Below are positions 5,428 through 12,944 of a stretch of DNA of 23,612 nucleotides, one piece after another. Below the pieces are notes generated by a model. It was not told the origin of the DNA. It saw only the letters and a list, made by a program, of their open reading frames with translations, and searched no databases. This DNA comes from a virus. The stretch lies in IMG/VR virus record IMGVR_UViG_3300023210_000227, positions 1-23,612 of that record. The stretch is one strand, 5' to 3'. Position 1 is the first letter of the stretch. Every line of letters begins with the position of its first letter. Made by a program: the position numbers and the translations under genes.

Positions 5428-5489
5428 ATCAACTTTTGCTATTTTTTTGGATAAAGTATCAATAAGCTTATATAAAGCTAAAGGTTGAT
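5428..5489. terminator. Convergent intergenic region with weak inverted repeat
   Basis: The stretch 5401-5612 separates converging genes. Its only clear structure is an ATCAAC (5428) / GTTGAT (5484) inverted repeat, extendable with T/A pairs but with a long AT-rich interior. It may end transcription from both sides, but it is not a textbook terminator. A stop-free minus-strand frame (about 5427-5555) without an ATG may be a gene remnant. Confidence 0.2.
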
Positions 5490-5612
5490 TAATAATCTTC
5501 AAACCATACAAAGACTTACATATTGAATAAAAATTCGGTGAGGGTGCCTTAAAAGTTATTTAAAGTATATTCTTGATAGGTATTTTGATTGGATTTTTTA
5601 TACAAAGGAATA

Positions 5613-5825
5613 TTATGGGATAGAATTAAAGTGATTTACTAAAAATATGATAAGTTCAACTTTTGTTACTTTTTTTATTTTGGATAAATCGTTAAATCCT
5701 TCAAGATATTTAAAATCTTTTTCATAAAAAGATATTGTTAGATTTTTTTTCTTATGCTTATTTTCATTATCGTATTTTTTTGTTGCTCTTCTTTGAGCTT
5801 CTGATGTTTTCATTTTGTTTGTCAT
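5613..5825 (-). CDS. Small basic protein, ribbon-helix-helix-like
   Basis: A 70-residue protein with a strongly basic N-terminus. The pattern SEAQRRATKKYDNENKHKKK followed by a strand (NLTISFY) and helices recurs in small phage and plasmid proteins with ribbon-helix-helix folds, where the strand contacts DNA. It is the last gene of the minus-strand accessory operon. The start is uncertain: ATG at 5825 has only a distant GAG, and a second ATG at 5813 would remove four residues. Possible role: repressor of this operon. Confidence 0.55.
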   Translation of the reverse strand: MTNKMKTSEAQRRATKKYDNENKHKKKNLTISFYEKDFKYLEGFNDLSKIKKVTKVELIIFLVNHFNSIP

Positions 5826-5828
5826 CTT

Positions 5829-5957
5829 TTATTTGTACTCTTTTTCTATACTATATTGATAATTAGTTTTTTCTTTATCAAGGTAATAATCTTTGTTATC
5901 GTAAAAATTAAAAAAATTAGATACTAATAATGCTACCCAAGTTAATGAACTAAACAT
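5829..5957 (-). CDS. Small membrane-anchored protein
   Basis: A 42-residue frame beginning at 5957, overlapping the end of the preceding gene by eight bases, with AAGG about ten bases upstream. The N-terminus (SSLTWVALLVSNFF) is hydrophobic enough to anchor the peptide; the rest is polar and rich in Tyr, Lys and Glu. Overlap and ribosome site support a real gene. Following the signal-bearing protein at 5950-6156, it might be part of an envelope or lysis function, but I do not recognise it. Confidence 0.5.
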   Translation of the reverse strand: MFSSLTWVALLVSNFFNFYDNKDYYLDKEKTNYQYSIEKEYK

Positions 5958-6156
5958 TATTTGCAACCTTTTTAAATTCTCTTTGAACTATCAAATAAGC
6001 AACATCATTATCCATCATTTGATCATGAACTTTAATTAATTTCAAATCTTTTTTCACTTCTTCCACTGTTTGTCCAGTCGCAACTGGGTAGCAAGGTTCA
6101 ACACAACTTAAAGTTTGATTGCTTATAGCAAATGCTAAAAAAATAGTTGTTAACAT
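5950..6156 (-). CDS. Small exported protein with signal peptide
   Basis: A 68-residue protein with AAGGA seven bases before the ATG at 6156. Residues 1-16 (MLTTIFLAFAISNQTL) look like a short signal sequence, followed by SCVEPCYP, which may be a lipid-attachment cysteine (though the -3 residue is Thr, not the usual Leu) or a disulfide. The mature part is a charged helix. Size, export signal and early cysteine recall outer-membrane spanin (Rz1-like) lipoproteins, but the typical proline-rich region is missing, so this is only a possibility. It sits between a TM2 protein gene and a small membrane protein gene. Confidence 0.55.
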   Translation of the reverse strand: MLTTIFLAFAISNQTLSCVEPCYPVATGQTVEEVKKDLKLIKVHDQMMDNDVAYLIVQREFKKVANNV

Positions 6157-6157
6157 A

Positions 6158-6430
6158 TTAATCCTTATTTTTGTATTTGATTAAAACTCTTCTATTTTGA
6201 ATGCTTATTTCTGAATTAACTTGAAATAAGCTATAAAAAAATAATATTATAGCTATTGGCGATAAAATAAAACTACAAAAAGTTAGTAATATAGCCCATG
6301 CTAGTTTTTTTCTTCCAATGTAGAAACAATGACCTCCGAACATTCCAAAAAAATAAGCTAGTACCCAAGCCGTAGTTTTACTTTTCATTTCTTCTTTCAT
6401 TAGTATCATATTTATATTTTCATTATTCAT
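6158..6430 (-). CDS. TM2-domain membrane protein
   Basis: A 90-residue inner-membrane protein. The segment KTTAWVLAYFFGMFGGHCFY continuing IGRKKLAWAILLTF is a clear TM2 domain: a first membrane span, the conserved G-x-x-G-x-H-x-F-Y-x-G turn, and a second span, here extended by a further hydrophobic stretch (LSPIAIILFFYSLF). The C-terminus is polar and basic. TM2 proteins occur in many bacteria and some phages and have no single established role. The start at 6430 overlaps the preceding small gene by eight bases, implying coupled translation. Later in-frame ATGs exist, so the exact N-terminus is uncertain. Confidence 0.75.
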   Translation of the reverse strand: MNNENINMILMKEEMKSKTTAWVLAYFFGMFGGHCFYIGRKKLAWAILLTFCSFILSPIAIILFFYSLFQVNSEISIQNRRVLIKYKNKD

Positions 6431-6551
6431 TATCTTTTTTAGCTAACTCAAGATTGCCATTATAGTATTTATCAAGATGGTATTGAGTAACTCCGTTTTC
6501 ATTTGATTTTTGATTTTCTAAAAAATCTTTATAATTTTTAAATAATCTCAT
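6423..6551 (-). CDS. 42-residue paralogue of the C-x-x protein N-terminus
   Basis: A short gene starting at 6551, preceded by AAGGAC at normal distance, the same leader as its neighbour. The product, MRLFKNYKDFLENQ ... ENGVTQYHLDKYYNGNLELAKKDN, aligns along its whole length with residues 1-42 of the 114-residue protein upstream (MRVFKDYRDYKENK ... ENGVTQSHLNKYYDGDLNLAKKDN). It then stops where the neighbour begins its cysteine repeats. It is either a self-sufficient domain or a duplicate that lost its repeats. Function unknown. Confidence 0.7.
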   Translation of the reverse strand: MRLFKNYKDFLENQKSNENGVTQYHLDKYYNGNLELAKKDNE

Positions 6552-6596
6552 TTTTTTTGTCCTTTTTTATTTGAGTAGTTAAGTGTTTAATATAAT

Positions 6597-6941
6597 CTAT
6601 CGCAAGTACTTGCTGTTATTGCAGTTATAGCAGTCATAGCAGTCATAGCATTTATAGCATTTATAGCATTTATAGCAGAATTTGCAGTATTTGCATTTAT
6701 AGCAGTATTTGCAGTTAAAGCAGTTAAAGCAGTAATTGCAATCATTGCAGTCTTTGCATTTACTGCAGTCTTTGCAGTTAAAGCAGTTAAAGCAGTTAAA
6801 ACAATCAATGTTACTTTTATTGTCTTTTTTAGCTAAATTAAGATCGCCATCATAGTATTTATTAAGATGGGATTGAGTAACTCCATTCTCGCCTACATTT
6901 TTATTTTCTTTGTAATCTCTGTAATCTTTAAATACTCTCAT
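6597..6941 (-). CDS. Protein with 21 consecutive C-x-x triplets
   Basis: A 114-residue protein, with AAGGAC before the ATG at 6941. Residues 1-46 form a polar domain shared with the next gene (GENGVTQSHLNKYYDGDLNL). Residues 47-109 are 21 unbroken C-x-x triplets (CFN, CKD, CYK, CYD and similar) with x drawn mostly from Tyr, Phe, Lys, Asn and Asp; a short tail SKYLR ends it. Such regular cysteines could bind metal ions or form a ladder of disulfides along a three-residue-pitch or beta-solenoid fold. I recall similar repeats in scattered phage and bacterial proteins without known function. A different frame over the same DNA gives an Ala/Thr-rich ORF, which is a shadow. Confidence 0.75.
   Translation of the reverse strand: MRVFKDYRDYKENKNVGENGVTQSHLNKYYDGDLNLAKKDNKSNIDCFNCFNCFNCKDCSKCKDCNDCNYCFNCFNCKYCYKCKYCKFCYKCYKCYKCYDCYDCYNCNNSKYLR
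6615..6803. repeat. Nine-base-related repeat array encoding C-x-x triplets
   Basis: The DNA is built from short units such as AGCAGTTAT and AGCATTTAT, giving one cysteine codon every nine bases on the minus strand. Groups of identical neighbouring units (for example CYK three times, CFN three times) suggest recent growth by slippage, so copy number may vary between relatives. Confidence 0.85.
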
Positions 6942-6957
6942 TTTGCTTGTCCTTATT

Positions 6958-7173
6958 TTATTGGTTTTTTAAAAATTCTTTATATTCAGCCATTTTATAC
7001 AAGCAATCTTCAAAAGTTCGTGCTGATTTTATTATAGAAAAACTCCCATCGCACTCATGATTTATTTTAATTATGCTAAATTCAGTATGATCATTTATAT
7101 CGCCAATACTAAACCATACACCATTTATTGATATAATTTCCTCAATAGAATTATATCTTGATGGGTATTTCAT
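6958..7173 (-). CDS. Unknown protein, probably longer than this frame
   Basis: From the first in-frame ATG (7173) the product is 71 residues, MKYPSRYNSIEEIISINGVW and onward, of no recognised family. However, the same frame stays open upstream for another 48 codons to 7317, with protein-like content (FNYLKPLINKETKVQKIIKQ, then DLTYQEFKKC), while the internal ATG has no proper ribosome site. A well-placed start exists farther up at 7373 in a different frame. The natural gene is therefore probably 6958-7373, about 135-140 residues, broken by one base change near 7308-7317. Length and start are accordingly uncertain. Confidence 0.5.
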   Translation of the reverse strand: MKYPSRYNSIEEIISINGVWFSIGDINDHTEFSIIKINHECDGSFSIIKSARTFEDCLYKMAEYKEFLKNQ

Positions 7174-7304
7174 TATTGTAGTTATATCTCTTCCAGATAT
7201 TATTTGTATACATTTTTTAAATTCTTGGTAAGTTAGGTCTTGTTTAATTATTTTTTGAACCTTAGTTTCTTTGTTAATTAATGGTTTCAGATAATTGAAT
7301 ATTT

Positions 7305-7373
7305 TTACGAACTTTGTCTACTCTTATTTGGTTTTTTTACTAGCGTATGTTTTGTGATTTCTAAGTTTTTCAT
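7305..7373 (-). pseudogene. 22-residue 5' fragment, likely frameshifted from 6958-7317
   Basis: The ATG at 7373 has AAGGAC at normal distance, the same ribosome site as two other genes in this operon, and is the first gene after the operon promoter. It encodes MKNLEITKHTLVKKPNKSRQ and two serines, then stops at 7305. The open frame 6958-7317 overlaps it by 13 bases in the -1 register, so loss or gain of one or two bases would join them. It could instead be a real short peptide. Confidence 0.45.
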
Positions 7374-7419
7374 TTTATTTGTCCTTTTTGTTGATAACCC
7401 TTTGTTAAGGTATGAGGGT

Positions 7420-7448
7420 ATTATATGACATGGCTTATATAAAATCAA
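7420..7448 (-). promoter_or_regulatory. Sigma70-type promoter of the minus-strand accessory operon
   Basis: Minus-strand TTGATT (7448-7443) and a perfect TATAAT (7425-7420) are exactly 17 bases apart, one of the best promoters in the window. Transcription would start near 7413, about 40 bases before the ATG at 7373, and read through to 5613. Confidence 0.7.
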
Positions 7449-7496
7449 TAGTTTTTCTAAATTATTTTCTATAATTTTAAGAAATATATTAAAATG

Positions 7497-7524
7497 AGTA
7501 ATTATTACTTACTTGTGATATAAT
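7497..7524 (+). promoter_or_regulatory. Extended -10 promoter with upstream dyad
   Basis: TGATATAAT (7516-7524) is a perfect extended -10 element aimed at the gene at 7554. Upstream, AGTAAT-T-ATTACT (7497-7509) is a perfect 13-base dyad over the -35 position and may be an operator, perhaps for the small HTH product encoded next. The rest of 7374-7553 holds only the divergent promoter. Confidence 0.55.
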
Positions 7525-7553
7525 GGTGACATATAAATAAAAGAATATAAAAA

Positions 7554-7766
7554 ATGGATATAAAAGAAAAATTAGATTTTATTTTGAAACAAACTAATTG
7601 CAAAAACTTAAATCAATTAAGTATAAAAACCAAAATAGATTATCAAAATTTATATCGTGCTTTTGTAAAAAATAATGGTAATTTGCACTCATCATCATTA
7701 CGAAAGATTATAAATTTAAGTAATGGTAAGCTAAGCACTTTAGATATATATGATATTAACAAATAA
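7554..7766 (+). CDS. Small Cro/CI-like helix-turn-helix regulator
   Basis: A 70-residue protein with the five-helix look of lambda repressor-like domains: LDFILKQTNCKNLNQLSIKT as helix 1 and scaffold helix, KIDYQNLYRAF as recognition helix, and SSSLRKIINLSN as a following helix. The length is that of a stand-alone Cro-like DNA-binding domain. It lies at a divergent promoter pair, with a dyad in its own promoter region, so control of the early/late switch or of the accessory operon is likely. No clear ribosome site precedes its ATG, suggesting low expression. Confidence 0.6.
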   Translation: MDIKEKLDFILKQTNCKNLNQLSIKTKIDYQNLYRAFVKNNGNLHSSSLRKIINLSNGKLSTLDIYDINK

Positions 7767-7775
7767 GGGTAAATA

Positions 7776-8000
7776 ATGTTAAGTAAAATTGTACTAAAAA
7801 AAACTAGTGATAATTATTATGTTTATGAATATAATGAAGCTTTAAGATTATATAAGGATTATTGTAAAAATTATATGGACCTAAAAGTATTTTGTATGGA
7901 TAATTTATTAACTCTAGAAAGTGGTGAAATATTGATAAAAACAATCCGTAAAAATATTACGGCAGATATGAAAAAAAATTTAAAAAGTATAAAAAGATAA
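7776..8000 (+). CDS. Unknown 74-residue protein
   Basis: Starts nine bases after the HTH gene with AAGGGT at suitable distance, so the two are probably co-transcribed. The protein is basic overall, rich in Lys, Tyr and Leu, with predicted helical segments and no membrane span. It resembles nothing I can name. Its position just before the terminase small subunit gene may mean a regulatory or packaging-related role, but only context suggests it. Confidence 0.5.
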   Translation: MLSKIVLKKTSDNYYVYEYNEALRLYKDYCKNYMDLKVFCMDNLLTLESGEILIKTIRKNITADMKKNLKSIKR

Positions 8001-8010
8001 ACATCTTGTA

Positions 8011-8016
8011 TATAAT
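8011..8016 (+). promoter_or_regulatory. Possible -10 box before the late genes
   Basis: TATAAT preceded by TTGTA lies in the 48-base gap before the small terminase gene. No matching -35 box is obvious. The gap also contains the perfect palindrome ATTATATATAAT (8037-8048) directly before the ATG. A late promoter here would be sensible, but AT richness makes chance matches common. Confidence 0.3.
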
Positions 8017-8048
8017 ATCAATTATAAATAACTTTAATTATATATAAT

Positions 8049-8570
8049 ATGAAAAGAGGTAATCAAGGTGATGGCGGTGGAAGACCGATGAGGGTTCTTA
8101 CTGATGAAGAAATTATAAAAGTTGAGGCTTTAGCATCTACGTTAACGATACCACAGCTAGCCGATTACTTAGGTATTGAAAAATCTTCTTTTTATAGTAT
8201 ATTAGAACGACAGCCAGATGTAAAAAGAAGCTATAAAAAGGGAAAGTCTTTTGTAATCAGTAATGTAGCCGATAATTTGGTATCAAAAGCTCAAGATGGT
8301 GATACAACGGCACAGATGTTTTTTTTAAAGACTCAGGCTGGTTGGAAAGAGTCTTGTGTTCGTATTAAAACTAAGCAATATAAAGATAGAAGCGATGATT
8401 TAATTTTGAAAGATATTATCTCGAGCTTACTTGATAATAAAGACAGTGATAGCGATATACATCTTGATAATCAAACACTCAATACAATTAATAACCTTAT
8501 TAAAACTAAAAATGAGTTATCAGAGTTAAAAGACTTAAAAGAAAGACTTGATGCTTTAGAGGGTAAATAA
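8049..8570 (+). CDS. Terminase small subunit
   Basis: A 173-residue DNA-packaging protein that would recognise the packaging site and deliver DNA to the large subunit. The N-terminus GNQGDGGGRPMRVLTDEEI carries the glycine-rich GGRP motif common before the DNA-binding domain; a helix-turn-helix follows (STLTIPQLADYLGIEKSSFY). The segment GDTTAQMFFLKTQAGWKE is typical of these subunits, and the C-terminus is a charged coiled coil that would form the ring. No ribosome site is visible before the ATG; an internal ATG at 8088 has GGA nearby but would remove the GGRP region. The large subunit gene is unusually far away (15601). Confidence 0.8.
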   Translation: MKRGNQGDGGGRPMRVLTDEEIIKVEALASTLTIPQLADYLGIEKSSFYSILERQPDVKRSYKKGKSFVISNVADNLVSKAQDGDTTAQMFFLKTQAGWKESCVRIKTKQYKDRSDDLILKDIISSLLDNKDSDSDIHLDNQTLNTINNLIKTKNELSELKDLKERLDALEGK

Positions 8571-9167
8571 ATGGCAGATATACAATTGATAAATAGAGTA
8601 TATAATTTGCTCGGAAGAAACCATCAAGATAGTTCTGTAAGCGATGAATGGGGTCAAATAATCAATGATACTATTGAAGCTAAATTAAAGATCATGCTTG
8701 AATCTAACACGTGGAGTTTTGCAATTAAATTTAAAGAGCTTGCTCAAAGTACATCTACCACGAATCCTGCATTTAAATATCAGTATCCACTGCCGATTGA
8801 TTGCTTTAAAGTCCTTGAAGTATATAATCCATATACTCAAGATGGTATTGTTTCTATTTCAAATCCTATAGAACAATATCTATATGAAATTTTAGGTAAT
8901 GATTTGTTTTCCGATACAGATTCTATATTGGTTAAATATAAAGTTGGTGATATAAGTATATCTGAACTATCACAATCATTTATTGACTCATTAGCGTATT
9001 TAGCTTCTAGTGAACTAGCAATGAATCTTCTAGAAAACGCACAACTTAGTCAAATGTTTTTATTCTCTTATGAAAAATATAAGTCAATAGCAAGATCTAA
9101 TGACATACAGAATGGTAAAGGCAGGAATTTTAATTCTAATTTTCACAATAATGGTAGTTTACAATAA
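8571..9167 (+). CDS. Tail tubular protein A-like (T7 gp11 family)
   Basis: A 198-residue head-tail connector component. The N-terminal helix after MADIQLINRVYNLLGRN, the segment LESNTWSFAIKFKEL, and QYPLPIDCFKVLEVYNP match the T7 gp11-like tail tube A pattern (alpha-helical bundle with a small beta region bearing PxDC). The length is normal for the family. In the virion it would form the ring below the portal and hold the nozzle made by the next gene. The ATG follows the preceding stop directly and the gene overlaps the next by one base, so these late genes are tightly coupled. Confidence 0.8.
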   Translation: MADIQLINRVYNLLGRNHQDSSVSDEWGQIINDTIEAKLKIMLESNTWSFAIKFKELAQSTSTTNPAFKYQYPLPIDCFKVLEVYNPYTQDGIVSISNPIEQYLYEILGNDLFSDTDSILVKYKVGDISISELSQSFIDSLAYLASSELAMNLLENAQLSQMFLFSYEKYKSIARSNDIQNGKGRNFNSNFHNNGSLQ

Positions 9168-11248
9168 TGGGCAATATCATACAGCAAGATAACTTTGGTA
9201 TTGGTGAAGTTGATTCTCAATTATTTAACTATACATCGCAATCGCAACAATACCTACAAGCATTGTCTAAATGCGACAATATGTATATATCATCTCAACA
9301 ACTACCACAAAAAAGACAATCGTTTAATTATATTAAACAGTATGAAAATATATCTATTGATAGTGAAATTTTAGCATTCAATCATTTTTCGTTTAGGTCA
9401 AAAGATAGCCTTTGGTATCAAGTAATATTAATTAATCAACAATCATCAGCAACAAATACAGATATATACTTAGTAAAGTTTTCCAATGATGATGTGCAAA
9501 TACCTGTAGAGACTAAAAAGTTAACTACATTTTTAAATACTCAAGTGACTAATTTTGATATTACAGCTACGGATAACTATGTTGTATTAAGTAACCCTAG
9601 ATACCACCCCCAAAAAATAGAGATTGATAGTGTAACTTTTGCTAATAGTAGCATTGCAGATATTAACTTCGCTGTCGTTCCAAGTATTGATTTCGGTGAC
9701 ATAGATTATTCTAATTATAACTTTGAACCTAAACAAAATAATGTATTTGGTGGTGCGATTGAAATAACTATCCCTACTGGAGGAGATGTTTTCACCAATG
9801 ATTGGATAGGCGGTATGATATTCGGTCGTACAGGTGCAAGTGTTGAGCAACCTATTGGTTTTGGTATTATTAAATCAGTTGGAACACTAATTTCAGGCAG
9901 ACAGATAATACTATTAACAGTACTGCAGGCATTTGGTAACAAAGACTTTAGCGAAGAGGGTCAGACATGGAGTGTTAGAAAGCCTATTTGGGGTGATAGG
10001 CTTAATGGTGATAAAGTATATCCATCATTCACTGCATTTTATCAAGGAAGATTGTGGTTTGCTAATACTCCTGACTTACCAATGGTAGTAGCTGGTTCAA
10101 AAGTAAATACCCCTAATGATTTTAATGTTAATAGTGGCGAAGATCCTGATGCGATTGTATATATATTGCAAAATTCAGAGGGTGGTGGAGTAAAACATAT
10201 ATTTGGTGGTGTAAACTTACATTTATTTACAGAGTCTCAACAACTAACAGTGATGAGTGGATACGATGTAGGAATTACCCCAGGCAATTTTAATCCACAA
10301 CTCACGAGTAGTTACTCCTCTTCATTAATGAAGCCAATAAAATATAAAAACAATATATTTTTTATTACTTCTGATGGTAAAGCATTAGTGGAAATAATAG
10401 AGCAAGATAAATCTGTATCAGCAGGGATAATTTCTAGTAACTCACAGCACTTAATAAAGAACCCAATTAAAGCGGGTGTTTATGATATTGATAATAATCA
10501 AGATCAAATATTAGCACTATTAAATAGCGATGGTTCTATCTGCATATATTCAACAGCAGAGCAATTTCAAAACAAAGCGTTCTCACAGTTTAATATTTCC
10601 ACTATTGGGAATGAGACTATAAAAGATTTAAGCGTATTGAATAATAGGTTGTATTTATTTTCTAATATAAATAATATGTTATCACCAACATCTATAAGCG
10701 ACTTCGATTATGGCAAGGATGGAATAAATATTTCTGGTAAAGTAAATTTAGATTATGAATTGGGAATTATTAGCGTTGGAGAGATGTTTGGAGTTACTGT
10801 AGAGACTAATGTACTTGGCAATATTAACTATAATTATATTGGCGAATATCCAGCTATTTTAGATGCACAAACAGGTGATTTTTATATAAATATAGACCCT
10901 ACAATTACGGGAAATATTAGAGTTGGTAAATCATTTATAGCAACTGTTAAAACTATGCCTTTGTTTAGTAGCCAATCAGGAAGTTTTAAAACTAGAAAAG
11001 TATCTCAAGCATGGTTACAATACTTTCAATCATTTAATTTTAAAGTTAATAATAAAAAAACTGGTTTAATATACTCTAATCAACTATCACCCCAATCACA
11101 ATACCCACAATTATCTACAGACACTTATAGATTTAGTTTTGCACAAGGTTCTAAACAAGATTTTACAATAGAGGTTATTCAAGATACACCATACCCAGTT
11201 AATATACAAAAAATAGCATGGCTAATACAGGAGAATATTATAATATGA
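9167..11248 (+). CDS. Tail tubular protein B-like nozzle (T7 gp12 family)
   Basis: A 693-residue beta-rich protein forming the tail nozzle. Characteristic blocks are the N-terminal FGIGEVDSQLFNYTSQSQQY with a later CDNMYI, and the central WGDRLNGDKVYPSFTAFYQG followed by RLWFANTPDLPMVVAGSK, IFGGVNLHLFTESQQLTV and IKYKNNIFFITSDGKAL, all of which recur in podovirus nozzle proteins. The length is close to the family's usual range. It follows the tube A gene as in T7-like phages, and its end overlaps the fibre gene by four bases. Confidence 0.8.
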   Translation: MGNIIQQDNFGIGEVDSQLFNYTSQSQQYLQALSKCDNMYISSQQLPQKRQSFNYIKQYENISIDSEILAFNHFSFRSKDSLWYQVILINQQSSATNTDIYLVKFSNDDVQIPVETKKLTTFLNTQVTNFDITATDNYVVLSNPRYHPQKIEIDSVTFANSSIADINFAVVPSIDFGDIDYSNYNFEPKQNNVFGGAIEITIPTGGDVFTNDWIGGMIFGRTGASVEQPIGFGIIKSVGTLISGRQIILLTVLQAFGNKDFSEEGQTWSVRKPIWGDRLNGDKVYPSFTAFYQGRLWFANTPDLPMVVAGSKVNTPNDFNVNSGEDPDAIVYILQNSEGGGVKHIFGGVNLHLFTESQQLTVMSGYDVGITPGNFNPQLTSSYSSSLMKPIKYKNNIFFITSDGKALVEIIEQDKSVSAGIISSNSQHLIKNPIKAGVYDIDNNQDQILALLNSDGSICIYSTAEQFQNKAFSQFNISTIGNETIKDLSVLNNRLYLFSNINNMLSPTSISDFDYGKDGINISGKVNLDYELGIISVGEMFGVTVETNVLGNINYNYIGEYPAILDAQTGDFYINIDPTITGNIRVGKSFIATVKTMPLFSSQSGSFKTRKVSQAWLQYFQSFNFKVNNKKTGLIYSNQLSPQSQYPQLSTDTYRFSFAQGSKQDFTIEVIQDTPYPVNIQKIAWLIQENIII

Positions 11249-12942
11249 ATAAATTTATTTCACAATATACGGCAAACGGGACTTTAAAAGAATTTGCATT
11301 TACATTTGACATAGTACAAGGTAGGTCGGTTAATGTTTATATAACTTTACCTAGTAATAGTGCTAATGAAGACAATGATTTGTTATCTATAAATTCTTAT
11401 ATTATAGAATTAACAAACCCTAATGCAGAATTGTCAAAAGGAAATATTGTATTTAATGTAGCTCCTGAAAATGGATCTATAATTACAATTACGCCTGATA
11501 ATAATACAGATGTTACTGTTAGTTTTTCTAATACAACACCACTTGATCAAGATAATTTAAATAAAGCCTATAATCAGCAATCATCAACTATCAGTCAAGA
11601 TAGTGAAAATTTCAGAGTATCATCACTTAGGTATAATATTAATGAGAATGAAGCTAATATAAGTTATAACAATAAACTTAAGCCTTTGTCGGATAAAGGG
11701 TTTTGGAGAAGATCAGGTAGTAATATTATATCTCAAGATTTTACATCTTTTGTAGAAGAGGTATCAGAAGAAGTAGCGGGTAGTGTCAAAAATCAGGTAA
11801 ATGCTAGTGCATCTAATACTAATCTTACATCTGAACTAGCATCAAACGCAATTAACACACCAGTTAGTGGTGATATACTCAAAGTAGATAATGATGGTCA
11901 AATAATTGTAGATAAAACTCTATCTAATGTTATTTCATCATTGGCGGGGGCTTATTGGGCTAAAGATTGGGCGATATCAGAACTTCAAATTAATGATGAT
12001 TACGGTAATAACGGTTTTAGTTCTAAATATTATGCAGCATTAGCTAATATAGCATCAACCGCTACAAGTGGTTTAATTGATGAGTTATATGTTTACGAAC
12101 CAACGGCTACTAGCAAAATCGATTTAATAGAATATAAATCTAATCCCAATGAACCTTGGATAGATGTTTTAGAGAATAGTTTTACCGTGTATATTGATGG
12201 TAAAATGATACAATCACCATCAGCTTATTCAGAAAATGGTGGTTCAACTGGTGGTACATATTCTTATACTGTAGATATTAAACAAAATCCGACTTTAGCT
12301 AGTCCTAGTTCTATAACTATTTCGCCTAGTGTGCCAGCGAATACTCAAATACTCATATCAAGAGGAGTAGCACAAGGTGATTCAAGTACTATGTTTGCTA
12401 CAGGGTCTAATTATAAAACTGATTCTCTTGATTCTAAGATACTAAATAGGGATGGGTCTAATCTTGATATTACCTCTGCAACATCCAAGGTACTAAATAG
12501 AAATTTAAGTAATATAGAAAATGATGGTATCAAGAATATATTAGATATATTAAAGCCTATCGGTAGTACAGAGATGATGTTAGATAATATTACCCCACCA
12601 TTACAAGGAGTACTTGGAGTTAGTTGGCAAGTAATAGATTCAGGTCAAGCTTTAATGACTGGAACTACTGATACAGTTGGCACAATTTCAGGAGATAACC
12701 TATTAGATACTGGTTCAACTAATGGTCATGCTTTAAGTATAGCAGAAATGGCTATTCATGGACATGATGTGTATGCTCATAATTCTGGTGGTGGGTCACT
12801 TACAATAAATAATAATAATGGCAGTTCAACTAATGCTATTGCTGGTGTTGAACGAAGTGGATCATCTGGTGGTGGTCAACCTCACTCACATATTTTAAAT
12901 GTTAAAAATATTAAAGTATTACTTTGGAAAAGGGTAAGTTAA
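11245..12942 (+). CDS. Tail fibre / receptor-binding protein
   Basis: A 565-residue fibre. The start at 11245 is chosen because AGGAG lies ten bases upstream and the ATGA overlaps the previous stop; an ATG at 11218 would add nine residues. The N-terminus (ISQYTANGTLKEFAFTFDIV and VNVYIT) resembles the T7 gp17-type domain that docks fibres to the connector. The middle is low-complexity, Asn/Ser-rich and repetitive, as in trimeric shafts. The C-terminus resembles collar-type fibre tips: GHALSIAEMAIHGHDVYAHN, a Gly/Ser/Asn stretch, GGQPHSHI and a final LLWKRVS. The tip would bind the host surface. Its receptor cannot be inferred. No separate chaperone gene follows. Confidence 0.75.
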   Translation: MNKFISQYTANGTLKEFAFTFDIVQGRSVNVYITLPSNSANEDNDLLSINSYIIELTNPNAELSKGNIVFNVAPENGSIITITPDNNTDVTVSFSNTTPLDQDNLNKAYNQQSSTISQDSENFRVSSLRYNINENEANISYNNKLKPLSDKGFWRRSGSNIISQDFTSFVEEVSEEVAGSVKNQVNASASNTNLTSELASNAINTPVSGDILKVDNDGQIIVDKTLSNVISSLAGAYWAKDWAISELQINDDYGNNGFSSKYYAALANIASTATSGLIDELYVYEPTATSKIDLIEYKSNPNEPWIDVLENSFTVYIDGKMIQSPSAYSENGGSTGGTYSYTVDIKQNPTLASPSSITISPSVPANTQILISRGVAQGDSSTMFATGSNYKTDSLDSKILNRDGSNLDITSATSKVLNRNLSNIENDGIKNILDILKPIGSTEMMLDNITPPLQGVLGVSWQVIDSGQALMTGTTDTVGTISGDNLLDTGSTNGHALSIAEMAIHGHDVYAHNSGGGSLTINNNNGSSTNAIAGVERSGSSGGGQPHSHILNVKNIKVLLWKRVS

Positions 12943-12944
12943 TT

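Noticed and set aside
5427-5555. Minus-strand stop-free frame in the convergent gap
   Set aside because: No ATG or ribosome site; at most a decayed gene end.
6587-6808. Minus-strand Ala/Thr-rich 73-residue ORF
   Set aside because: It overlaps the C-x-x gene in another frame and only mirrors its DNA repeat; the C-x-x frame has a proper start and a domain shared with its neighbour.
7332-7338. A-AAA-AAA slippery site for programmed -1 frameshifting
   Set aside because: After a slip here the new frame meets a TAA at 7324-7326 and a TAG at 7318-7320, so it could not reach the downstream open frame.
9587-9942. Minus-strand ORFs opposite the nozzle gene
   Set aside because: Both lie inside a well-supported plus-strand gene and lack ribosome sites.
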